This document shows, in pieces, positions 1 to 11,666 of a stretch of DNA of 64,000 nucleotides. A program made the translations under genes and the position numbers. The first letter of the stretch is position 1; each line of letters begins with the position of its first letter. The notes beneath the pieces are model-generated. The model did not search any database, was not told where the DNA came from, and worked only from the letters and a program-made list of their open reading frames with translations. Source of the stretch: Dermanyssus gallinae (taxonomy: Eukaryota; Arthropoda; Arachnida; Mesostigmata; Dermanyssidae); NCBI GenBank assembly GCA_003439945.1, contig QVRM01000302.1, positions 142,501-206,500 of the forward strand. The letters run 5' to 3'.

Positions 1-104
1 TTTTTAAGATCTTTGGGAAAGGTCCGTAAAACAAAAAAGCATGAAAGGGTAACGTGGAGAAAGCGCGACGAACTTTATGGGCTCATCTGCATTATTTTCC
101 CCAG

Positions 105-2134
105 GATAGAAGAACTTCGTCGGATAGCCCGAGCAGCGAGCGGTCTATGTGTGATCATTTGCGCCTACGGCCAGGAGGTTCGTTTGACGACAAAGCTGAT
201 GGCCGAGGATCTCGAACGTCGAGTCAAAATCAGTCTCTGTAGTACCGGCCCACCACCGCTAAGGAAATCGGCACAGACAACTCAGCGAGGAGGTCAGATC
301 CAAGAAAAAATTCCGCATATATATAAGTGCGTGTGTGTCTATAGGCTAGATTAGCAGTTGTGGTGTGTATCAGTCGGGTCAGACGTAGTAAAAGCAAGAA
401 CCCTTAATTGACACGTATTTGGTATCTTCACGATGAGGTAAAAAATAGGGGAAACAATCCAACAGGCGTAGACGATCCTTCACAGAGAGTACGCCATGCG
501 TCCGGGCAGAGGAGGCCGGATAAAGCTAAACCACTATTATTTGCTACATCTAACTTACTAAAAAGTTCTCTGAACCAGTTCTGTAATTTTGGCTACGTAC
601 CAAACACAAGACTGCAAGTACAAACAAATACTATTGGGGCGAAGGGGATTTCCCTCAATGGCAAACGTTTTTGCAAACTCGGGTAAAAATATCTGTTTAA
701 TAAGCCATATTACGCAGAGGGAAAAGTAGATTGCGCAACCTTCTTAACTATTGCTCTTGCAAAAGTTAAGAAGGTCGCGCATATTATTATTATTATTATT
801 AAAATAATTATGCCCATTGTTTTTTATTATGATTATGATTGGTACAGCTCGCAGGCAACCTCGCGGTCAACGTCGAACTCCGACGGCACGGCGGCCGGGG
901 CCAACAGGGGGTGCGCGCCGCGGAGAGCCAGGGGCGTCCTCTAGAGAGCTGGTCACGATCGACCTGGACGAGGAGCAACTGCTCTTCGGCGATTCGCGGA
1001 TGCCTCTGGTTGCCGAAGCGACCGCCGATGAGCTGCGCGGTCTCACGCGGAACACGGTGCCCGCCGACACGGTGACTCTGATTGAAGTAGCACCCGCAAG
1101 GCTTAGTGCGGATGAGGATGGCACTGACGTCTATGGCACCGATATGGACAATCTCGGGCTCGGTACGTCTCTCAATTTCCTCGGGGGTGATCGCACTATG
1201 TCCGTGTTAAATTTGCAGCCAATTTTGTTTGCAGCCTTCCTAGGTTTGCGGTGTAGTATTGTAACTTGTTTGAAGAATTTTTTTTCCTAAGACAATAACG
1301 GGGGAGCCGATATATGTCGTGATTAGGCGCTATTGCGAGTGAATGAGTTGCTCGGCGAATAAATACGAATTAATAAATATTAATAATAATTAGTAAATAT
1401 TAATAATAATTAGTAAATATTAATAATAATTTGTAACTATTAATATTAATTAGTAAATATTTATAAAGCAGAAATACGAATAACAGTCGAGTTCGGCAGC
1501 AAATTCTAAGTCGTCTGAAAGATACCGATGATTGTTCCATGGGTGTTAACTGTTCTCAATGTGACTGTTTGTCTTTTTGTTGCCAGCATGAGTAACCTTC
1601 GGACGAAGCAGAATTGCCTGCTAAACGTGACCGTATGTCTGCTTTCTTTTCCGAGTGATGAAGAGATGTCCGACCGTCCGCATCTGTATAACAGATGATT
1701 GTAATTTCCTTCTCACTACTATATAAGACGTTTTCCCCCATTCCATTAGGTAAAATTATTTTTTGAACAAGTTCCTCCACCCCTCACAATAGGTGCACTT
1801 AATTTAGGAATTTTGCCATAGTTGCTGTACAGGTGGTCATGTTATTTTGACGTTAAATTTGTTGGACTAACATTATTTTTCGTAAATTCGAACATGTGTT
1901 TGCTAACTAGCTTTAATGTTTGCCAGCAAATAAAAACACATTGCCTTGGTGGGCAATATGTCGGGCCTACACTGAGTAGTTGTCTAGCTTCACCGCCCCA
2001 TGCAGCAGACATCATAATGATAACTGCAATAATGCTTCATAAATTCAATATTTATTTATAACATATTCAATTTCATAATTGAAAGATTCAGCACTATGTA
2101 ATAGATTAAGACTGCTGATCCGGCAGGTGTATTA

Positions 2135-2199
<65 letters not shown>

Positions 2200-5100
2200 C
2201 TTAGAATGTTACCACTCTAAGTTTTCCTTGGTTACACCACGTCGCGACACAAACTTCAGTACAGATGGTCTGACTATTTATCCTAGGATAAGCTAAATAC
2301 ACTGAGTGATTTAACTTCTATACCTTTTAGTTTTTGCAAAAGCTAATTATTGTTGTATCCTAAGTGCAACAATGGGTTTACCTTAAATAACACTTCCGCC
2401 CATCATCGCATCTCCAAAGTATCTCCTGGCATGTTCAGGGGGGTTCCTTTCGAACATGTTGTTAGCCAGCGAACTCGACTCTCTCAAGATCTTCACAAAT
2501 AAATATTGAACTAACTTCACAATGAACCTGCATGTAAAAGTTAAGAAAATATATTATGGTTATCGCAATTTCCTGATTTCACATGCACGCAAATAGATAA
2601 AAATGAAATTAGGATAAATCGCCCAGCTTTTAAGTATGCAATCGAACGCTATAGTTAGAGAAATAAAGCTTTCAGCCTGATATTCCAGATCAGCTAGAAT
2701 AGCCTTTTACGAGAAAAGCTAACATGATACACTTATTTACAATAATGACGATTACATTGATCATAATAGTCGTGCCTTGTTGTTCTATTGTTAATAGTAT
2801 CAACATGCTCATTCCAGAATACTTGCTCTGCATATTTCCAGACATTAACGCCACTCTCAAAGATGACGGCTTTGGGTTACGCATATCCTCACCCTCTCCT
2901 CATGATAGAATTGACATGAGCCAGGTAATTTTATATGTGCATGTACTGTATTGTATGAACAATAAGCGCAGTTTTGCTAAAAGCTCTGCCACAGGCATTT
3001 CTAATAGGCGATCCCCCAGTTCATTAGCAAGCTACTATGCCACCTATTCTAGACTTAAATATCAGTTTTTACTCAACAAACCTTAGGGCACGTCATCAAA
3101 TAAAATGGTCTACTCCAATATCTAATAAGTAACCGTTATATTAATAAAAATAGTGTTACTAATACCTCCTGCAAGCAGTAAAATTAAGCTACGTATAGTT
3201 TTTGAACTAGAAACCGGCCAGCTTTAAAGGATATAGAATCTAACTGATATATCTTGACGAATGGACCCACATGGGCTTGGATTGGATCCTTGGCGCGATA
3301 ACAGACTAAATTTAAATTGTGCGCGTGTACGCACTTTAAACTGTGACTATCGATAATCTCACTGGGTCATTGTACATGCTCGCTGTAGGAACAACGAGAT
3401 CGATATCCAGAAGAGGAAGAAGAGCCTATTGCGATGATCGGCGATGACCATGACACTTCTACACAGTGTCCTTCTTCACTAAAAGACACCTCACGTGACG
3501 TTCCTAGCCGCCATCTCGGCAGGCCATCTTCCCGTCAGAAGAAACAACCGCGCGAAGAGATTACGACCATTGCGGCAAAGGTATATCTCTCTGTCTCCAT
3601 CTATTCATCTCTCGTTGAGGGTGGAAGAAATACTCTACGTACGCTTAGAAGCCTGTCTTCGAAAGAGCATGCGATCCAATATCGACATCCTGAACCACCC
3701 GGCATAATCTACTAAAATCGAAATTACCTCTAACTTATCTAAACTAGCTGGTTGGTGAGACGGTGCAGGAAAGTTGGCGTGTAGTACGTCGGGTGTAACG
3801 CATCATAAATCGTGCGTTTGACCCTGAAACGGCGCCTACAAAGAAGTTGCCAAGGACTTGCTCCCTGCGCACACAGTAATTCCAAATGTAGGTGCTCTAG
3901 TTTACGAAACTCTTGTCAAACTACCCTAGCGGTGATTACCGTTTGTGCCGGGCTCGTGCCCTGGGATTCAACAATGGGCAGTCACGTACGGCACCCCATA
4001 CCCACATATGGCAGCAGACGCGACAGCGGTCGATTCAGTTCATGTATCTCGATCAAGATAAGCACAATTTCACGAGCCGCCTTGCTAGCCTTTTATCTAA
4101 TTGTTTAACAATCTCGATCACTACCTATCTAGCTACATCTTCCCTACTAAACTAGGAGTGCTCCCTTGATTGAATGATGCAATTTTACCCTCCTCTTGGA
4201 TAGCGCGCTGTAACTGAAGGCGGTGACAACATACTGGAACCGCTCGAATTGGACGCCGACCGCGAAGTGCAGGAAGCCGACCACGGAGTGCAGGAAGCCG
4301 ACCACGAAGTGCAGGAAGCCGACCACGAAGTGCAGGAAGCCGACCACGGAGTGCAGGAAGCCGACCACGAAGTGCAGGAAGCCGACCACGAAGTGCAGGA
4401 AGCCGACCACGAAGTGCAGGAAGCCGACCACGAAGTGCAGGAAGCCGACCACGAAGTGCAGGAAGCCGCTCATGAAGTGCAGGAAGCCGCCCATGAAGTA
4501 CAGGAAGCCGCCCCTCCCGCTACCCACGGCTCCCGTATTCGGGCACCGCCCTCGTCACGTGGGCGTGACACACGTCGACGCGTCCGTAGGGCCGTCGACT
4601 ATGGTCCGACCACGATTGGCCCGCCAGAGCGCATCACCAGTACCGTCCGCACTTTATACGATGATCGGATGATCGTGTCCAGGTTCGTCAATGTTAAAAC
4701 TTGGCACCGTGCGGTTTCTTTCTCCCTTTTTCCCTTTTTCTCAGTTACAAGTGCGGAGAATAAACGAAGTTTATATATATATATATATATAGCTTGACAG
4801 GGCTCTTATATGTTCTTATATATACGTTATGTTATATTTTCAGTTTTTATAAATGCATATTACGTATTTTACATGCTGACAAGCCTGGCAAATATGACTT
4901 ATAAAGTGTGTTGCAAAAAATTAGCAACTCATGTTTTTTTGTGATAATTTCGGCTTGGTTTATTTGAATGGCTTTTTGAATGATTGAAATTTTAAGCGCA
5001 TGATGTACATGACGAAACACGAGTATGGTGTTCATTTCGTTGCAATCTCACAATCGGTTCATACAAAAAATAAAAAGTGTGAAAAAACAGTGTTGCAAAA

Positions 5101-6354
5101 TATTAGCAACAATAACATGCTAACAACACAGCTCTTGTTTGTAGAGGATAGTCGATACTATAGCAAATATTCGATCCCGGGGATCAAATGTCAGGAATGT
5201 CTAGCTAAATCAATCGTTCTATAGCTGCAAAATATTCTACAGCTTAGTCGTTGTTCCAAACTAACGGCGAAGCGTATGTTTAAACCATGGGCCGTACAAA
5301 GGATCTCTCGGATAACGAAAATACAAGAATTGAGGCATATGCTGAGCTCGGTCATACAGTAACTGCTATAGCAACCAGATTAGGACGGCATAAGAGCACC
5401 ATCAGCAGGTTCTTACACCCTGGAGTGAACCAAAGGTGGCTAACAGTGGGCGTAAGCCAGTTTTGACTATTCGAGATCGGCGAAGGATCATACAGTTGAC
5501 TACTCATGACCAAATGTCTTCTTCCAGAATCAGGACTTTGGGAGTGCCACTGCACCGATCCACAGTGTACCGAGTTACGGAAGGAACCTAAATGGTTCTC
5601 GAAACGTGTGGCCGGTGGTGGTTCTGTGAAATATTAGGGCGCGTTTGGATATAATGGGAAGTCCGATCAAGTCGCAATTGTGGGCCGAAACAATTCCGAC
5701 AAGTACCAGCGAATCGTCGGTTCCCAGTTAGAAGCCCATTTCAGAAGAATTGGGGGACCTGACGCAGTTTTTCAACAAGACAGCGCCACGTTTCATACCT
5801 CGGCTAGCACTATAGCCTTTTTTTCAACAACAAGGAGTGCCACTTTTTGACTGGCCGGCATTGAGTCCAGACCTGAATCCCATCGAAAATCTTTGGGGAC
5901 ATTTGGTGAAGCAGATTTACGCAAATGGTCGACAATATGATAATTTGTCGGACCTCAAAGAAGCTGTCCAGCAAGCATGGACTAATACTCCACTTTCGTA
6001 CTTACAACAGCTCATTTACTCCATGAAAGACCAAGTTTACGATTTGATTCAGAAGAAGGGACGAAAACCCCGTTTCAAGAATAGAATATGTAGTATCAAA
6101 TAAGTCATACAGCCCTGCTAAGAATCGAATACGCCGTAAGGCGTTATTGTTGCTAATATTTTGCAACACTGTTTTTTCACACTTTTTATTTTTTGTATGA
6201 ACCGATTGTGAGATTGCAACGAAATTAACACCATACTCGTGTTTCGTCATGTACATCATGCGCGTTTTACATCATGCACAAAATGTCAAGCCATTCAAAT
6301 AAACCAAGCCGAAATTATCACCAAAAAACATGAGTTGCTTATTTTTTGCAACAC

Positions 6355-6409
<55 letters not shown>

Positions 6410-7857
6410 AGTATATTATATATATATATAAGTACTTACATTATTTTTCTGAATTTGCTAGAAAATTGGTATATTAATTTTTAGGAGGTTTAGGATTTAA
6501 AATGCACTTATAAACGGCAGAGAAAACGCATGGCATGGACGTAGGACTCAGCCACCGAACGGCAAGTCTCGCAAGCAAGGGTTACGCCGTAGGCCTAAGG
6601 CAATACCCACTGTAACCCTACATAGACACTGCAGTGGCTAAATATATGTAGACTCCTCAAGATGACCTTCCAATCTGTGGAATCCTTAACGCAGCAGAGT
6701 AACTACGCACAGCCGGCGGAGAAGTCTCGCAGAAGTTTTAAATCGTTAGATTCTGCTGAGTGAGGCTGTGACTTTCGTACGCATTCCGCCATTTTTCTTC
6801 ATCCTTCTCTGGATACATTGAATGGGCTTTGTAGCAACGACCCGTTTTTGAACGACACGAGCATGGGCGTGACAAGACAACATCTTCTTACTGGGCTCAC
6901 CTCGTCCTATCTCGGCCCATGCGCCGCATCTGAAATTGTGTATGTGTATACATATACAGTGACAGAGCCCGATTTATGGGATCCTTCATCATCGGTAACC
7001 AAGATCTGCAGCAGCAGTGATGCCTCAGGCAATGGCCCTCTTCGATAGATGCCGTAGGCGCGGAGAGGTCAATTTTTCTACAGTTAGGTTAAGGACTGTT
7101 GTGTCGCATTTGACTCGGGTAGCCGATATTGGTGTCCCAGAGCGTGTTTTAAAACCAGTAAGGGACATACTGCAAGCCAATACAAGACGACAGGATAGTA
7201 GAGCACCCATGTAAAGTACAGTCCATGGGCTTCGCCCCGGGCGACAACCTCGGCCCCCTCTGCTGAAGTTCTTATCGCAGGCCCACCGAACCGCGTAGAG
7301 AACCGACACTAGAAACATGATCATGTATGCGGATCCAGTACGCTAGATCGTTGCCAGGTTTTGCTCCTAATCGGAGCTATCTACGTTGGCTGCTTATGAG
7401 AGAAAACTCGTCCTTGAGATTCATACGGAAAGGACGGAAGCCATGAAGTGCAGAGATGTAGGCCGGCGAGCAGAGAGTGACTCTGAATAAACGACAGGCA
7501 GATGAATAGTGGTATGTTTTGCAAACCATGGATATCACCAGACACTCTGTTGAGCCGAGGGGTTTCACGAGCGAGCGGGCGGTAGGTTGTGGGCAAGACA
7601 CCACGATACTGAGTGCAAAGTTGATTGGCACCCGACATCTTAAAATATCCATATTGTATGCTTGTACTTACCTAACACTGAGTGAATATATATATATATA
7701 TATACATATAGTTCAATTACTACGGCTTAGGCCCCGCATACCGTTGCGTTGTGCTGAGTTTTGACTATTGGACTTACGTGCAGTACTGATATGGATTGTC
7801 AATGTTCATATCGTTACCATTCCAACGATCATGCAATCATGTCATTCTCTACAATGA

Positions 7858-7896
<39 letters not shown>

Positions 7897-10800
7897 GTAT
7901 ATATATACGTTTCCAAACGGTGAGTGCGAATTGTACTGCGTAGCTAAACACGGATATTTCAATCCTGGTACGAATTTCGAGCCATTGTTGATAAATGACC
8001 AGAAAAGTAGACAGATAGACAATCAACGGTCTTCTGCTGTTCGTCTACGTTGCAGTGTTCTGCTTGAAGAGTGGTCTGCGGCCGAGCTTCTGTCTACGAA
8101 GCCCAATGTGACGACGCACAGCGGAGATCTATGTCGCTTCTTCGAGGACACGTTGTCGAACCTCCGCGAATTAAATGCCGCTCGGCGTCCCACGGCCGGC
8201 GAGAGCCGTCAACCGCCGTATCTACCTACACCGCCGCAGGACGAGACCGAGGGTTTCGAAGAGTTCCATTATTATTCGCCACCCCCGTCAGCGGGGCAAT
8301 TCCTGTCTCCTGTCGAGCCTTCGGTTGATCAGCGCTCGATCGGGAGTTCGGAGCACACCACTAGATTAGACGATTACCGCGACGAAGATCTGAACGTTAA
8401 CACCGTGGACGTCGACATGGACCGCCTTGTCGACCAGCCCGATCGAGAAACTCCAACGGGGCGTGTCAGAAAAAGCATCACGCCCCGATCCACGCCAAAG
8501 GTGATCTCTCCTCGAAAAAATGCCAAAATCTATGCGGCAAAGCGCAGTCCATAAAACTGATAGAGCAGCTTGTGTAAATAAGCGAGATAAAGCCGCTATC
8601 TTCTTATCTTATCAAGTTTAACAAAGCAACAAACGGGCTAATCAAATAAATCAAATGCTAATCGTTGGCCTGATAAAGACACAGTGTGTGCTATTGGCTA
8701 GAAACAATTTGATTGTTTTCCTTTATCCGTGGAGTGTAGATATAACGTTTTGTTTGCTGGTTAGATATAGATATGATTAGACTGATATTTAATATACAGC
8801 TAATATTTGGTAAGTATTTGCACTCTCGTCCTGCTAAGCTGTCAGCTAGCTGACGAGCACTTGACGTTCAGCACATCAAATGGCGGGTGGCATGTGGCAT
8901 GTGTTCTTGGAGATTTTAGAAAGTGTGATCAAGGAGAGAGTATAATCGCTGGACAATACAGCCTTCATCCACAATTCATTTCCGTTGAGATTTTGGTATG
9001 GTTGCGAAAAGCTGCATAGAGAGTGTAGATATACTTGTATACGAAATAGCAGAGGTCACGGCCCAGTGTGAAAGAACGAGGATTGACTGCTACAGTGCCA
9101 TCAGCGACTCAGTATGTCTATCCTTATTAATACTTTCGTATTTTCCTACGAAATCGTACATTGTGCGCCTTCTCGGTTTATTTGTGATTGCGGGACTAAT
9201 ACTTGACCATTGCAACCATTTTAGGCCGCCGCTGGATCGTCGGCTCATCGAGTTGGCCAACCGATTCGCCAGCCACTCCCGCAGGCTACGCTAGAGGAAA
9301 CCGAATCCGAGTCAATGGCTAGAGACGATCCGCTTGAGCAGAGCCGCCAGCTTCTCATCAAAGCCATCAGGTAGGCATTGCAATAATAATGAGAATGACA
9401 AACGGAACTTTATACAAGAAGCGTATAAACATGGCTATTTTAGAACTCACATTGTAACCCGACGACTCGACGATGGACTGCGACGTTAGCTGGGTGCTAT
9501 TTGTCTCATTACTGAAGACAGAATGCCTCAGTGAACGTTATACTACAAATCTGTGATGAATTCATATTTTAAATTTGATTTATTTCCCAAGTGGTATGCA
9601 TTTACAAGATGTTTCCCATATGCGAGAGTGGATCGAAAAGCTCTGATACACATTTATAAAAATAACATATTTATTTAATCTTCCAAGATGTTTTTGTTTC
9701 CTTTCAAATAGCGTCTCGTTCAATGCACTTATGCCACCTTCTTTTCACTTCACTCTTTGAAACATTTTTAAACGAGTCTCTCGGAATTGGGTTAAGTTGC
9801 TCCTGCGATTTTTTTCTTTATCTCCTCTATAGTTTCAAAAGGTTGCCTTCAAATTTGTTTACCCGTAGGAACAGGCAAAACTAACACGGAACCAAATTGT
9901 TCGAATAGTGATGAAACGGAAATCTATAAATCATTTTTTTTAATAATATAAACGAATTAGAAATAAATATCGATGTGTGCGACAGAGTTGTTTGCCTGGA
10001 GAGCCTCTTAAAAAAATTGGCGTTGAATTTGCTTGGTCTAAATTTATTCGATCTCTTTGAAGGCACTACTGAGAGTATTGGGCTTTAATATTGATGTCGT
10101 GACCAAATACCCATGATTCGTCTCTCTCCTCCTGTACCATTCTTTAAGAGCAATTCAGAATCTTCTGTTTTCACCTGAAAAATCAACTTGGGCATTTTCC
10201 GGCGGGGTGAATTTGCTGGAAATTCAACATTCTTGGAACAGTTTTTGCTGCCAGTCTTCTGACGCATAAAATATCAGTCAAGACTGTTACAACTGATCCG
10301 CAGGAGATCTCCAATTCCTCAGCTATCTATCTGAGAGTAATTCGGTGATTGCTGAGCATAATATATATATTTTTTTCGACGTTCTCTTCTGTTATTGACA
10401 ACGAAGGCCTGTTTCCAACGGGGGTCATCTTCGACTTTTCACATCCGTAGCGAAATCGATAGTGCCATGTATACACCGTGTTTCGGGGCACTGCTTGATC
10501 ACCATAACATTCGCTGCTCCTCCATTTTCGGTCTAATTAAAGCTTAATTTACCAGATCTGAAACAACTTAATTCGCACTACCATAAAAGACAAAAAAATT
10601 CAACGATCCAGATGATATTATCTCTTAATAATAATATTTAGTCCATGGATATCTATTAATATAATAAGAGGATAAAGAAAATTCGCAAAAGCAACTCAAC
10701 TCGATTCCGAAAGGCAGATTTAAAAATGGTTCGATGAGTGAGAAAGAAGGTGGCATCCGACAGATCGGTAACGAACACATGCAGCAAACAGTATCAGTGG

Positions 10801-11666
10801 CACTTCGGAGGACGGCCCTCTGCAGCAGATGCCTTCACACCGAAAAACTACCCGCCACATGGAGACCGTGCAGTCTTTTCGCTTATTCTGCTCAACAATT
10901 CAGTGTAATCGTTATGCTATTGGTTTTGTGTGGTACAAAACCGGATACTTAAACCCTTTTCCACAGGTTCCATGGAATGGGAAGACACTGCTGCAAAATA
11001 TTGCTCACGGCTGGCAGCCCCTTTAATGGCAGATCCTAAAATGAAAGAAATATGTTTGTGGTTCATTTTCTTCAGTTCTGAATATAAACGTAGTTTTAAC
11101 CCTCTGAGAAATAGAGTCGCAAAACGTACAGAATGCTCTTTACAGAATTAACGAGGCCGACTTCTCACCAATTCTCTGCGCGCGAGTACGATTGAATTCC
11201 CTTAATAGTTTTTTTTTGCAATTCATTTGATAACAATTTCAATAATTGTTGTGTTGTCACGTCGTCCTTGCTTCGTCTGAACTAGACTCGAACAGATGCC
11301 AACAACGACCGGTTCTGGTTTTAAGCTTCAGTGCAAGCTCTCCGTCGGGTTCAGGGCTCAGTTGCGCTCCCCGCTCGACAGGGAGCCTCCCGAACTTAAA
11401 TTCAGTCGCGGTTTATTCATGACAGTAGTTGTTTGTATTTCAGAATTTCGGGTCTCACCCTGCGGCATACCCCAAGTGGGCGCTCTCTCCCATACATTCC
11501 GTTCAAGCGTATCCTAAATACAGGCCTGTGCAAAGCGGATGACCTTCCGGCGCTCTTTAACGACCTGATGTCGATTCTCGCTTGCGACCAGACGCTGTTC
11601 GCCATCCAGCCCAAGGCCAGGAGCGCCAAGGAACTCTACCGCCCACTGTACGTCTTCATGGCGTAG
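105..11666 (+). CDS. Multi-exon gene, 3' part; candidate kleisin (Rad21/Rec8-like), 5' end missing
   Basis: Exons deduced from splice sites and phase: 105-177 (tentative), 848-1162, about 3411-3580 (acceptors after 3388, 3398 or 3410 are possible; only starts 3399 and 3411 keep phase), 4204-4682, 8056-8500, 9225-9370, 11444-11666 (stop 11664-11666). With the 3411 start these give about 616 residues without the N-terminus. The product is acidic and mostly low-complexity, with an Arg-rich stretch and a seven-residue repeat. Tentative kleisin signs are a basic patch followed by RRAVDYGPTTIG in the exon at 4204, resembling the central Arg-rich/VD segment, and a last exon (LFNDLMSILACDQTLFAIQ) resembling the winged-helix end of Rad21/Rec8 that binds the SMC1 head. 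If correct it would be a cohesin ring-closing subunit. Introns hold a Tc1 and a mariner relic. If the donor at 8501 is not used, translation stops at 8554, so a retained-intron isoform is possible. AATAAA near 12036 may be the poly(A) signal. Gene structure is fairly secure; family identity is weak. Confidence 0.55.
1370..1465. repeat. AT-rich tandem repeat, about 20-bp unit
   Basis: Roughly four imperfect copies of a 20-bp unit of the form TTAGTAAATATTAATAATAA lie in the intron after exon 848-1162. The intron from 1163 to about 3398 otherwise shows only AT-rich sequence and the TA array that follows. Confidence 0.8.
2137..2198. repeat. (TA)n microsatellite, about 60 bp
   Basis: Uninterrupted TA dinucleotides inside the large intron of the candidate kleisin gene. 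The flanking intronic stretch 2200-3380 shows no further recognisable feature. Confidence 0.95.
4264..4512 (+). repeat. In-frame 21-bp coding minisatellite (EVQEADH repeat)
   Basis: About twelve head-to-tail copies of a 21-bp unit (GAAGTGCAGGAAGCCGACCAC with few substitutions) lie inside the exon at 4204-4682. Each unit encodes EVQEADH, or GVQEADH in copies 2 and 5 and EVQEAAH near the end. The period is a multiple of three, so gain or loss of copies keeps the frame. The encoded segment is acidic and probably helical or disordered. The final copy is truncated by three bases. Confidence 0.9.
4903..6358 (+). mobile_element. Tc1/mariner-superfamily transposon, inactive, with about 210-bp inverted repeats
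   Basis: The ends 4903-5113 and 6148-6358 are near-perfect inverted repeats beginning AAGTGTGTTGC, flanked by TA, the usual Tc1 target duplication. The interior encodes a broken transposase. A helix-turn-helix start lies at 5287 (MGRTKDLSDNEN...TAIATRLGRHKSTISRF) and continues in another frame after about 5445. A QQDSATFHTS block with the second catalytic Asp lies near 5775-5800, and LSPDLNPIENLWG with the catalytic Glu near 5860-5900. Spacing between these two acidic residues fits D34E. Frame changes near 5445 and in the T7 run at 5818-5824 disable it. It sits in the intron between the exons at 4204-4682 and 8056-8500 of the kleisin-like gene. Confidence 0.9.
6359..8055. other. Intron remainder, no gene seen
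   Basis: Intron between the exons at 4682 and 8056. It holds TA arrays at about 6359-6432, 7688-7706 and 7863-7894, and otherwise unremarkable sequence with short chance open frames. The acceptor before 8056 is a good pyrimidine-rich TTGCAG. Confidence 0.6.
9610..10540 (-). pseudogene. Degenerate mariner transposase
   Basis: Reading the minus strand through frameshifts and stops recovers mariner landmarks in order. Near 10300-10400 is a second helix-turn-helix segment (RITLRQIAEELEISCGSVTTVL, with a stop at the Q). Then comes VRRLAAKTVPRMLNFQ near 10215-10265, matching the VPRLL linker motif of the family. At 9720-9840 is the C-terminal tail with IP..SF and KRRWHKCIE. No intact catalytic triad is visible and terminal repeats were not identified. 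It lies in the intron between the exons ending at 9370 and starting at 11444. Confidence 0.75.

Noticed and set aside
10975..11150. Protein-like frame SMEWEDTAAKYCSRLAAPLMADPKMKE after a TTTTCCACAG acceptor
   Set aside because: Its phase does not fit the flanking exons ending at 9370 and starting at 11444, and no suitable donor follows.
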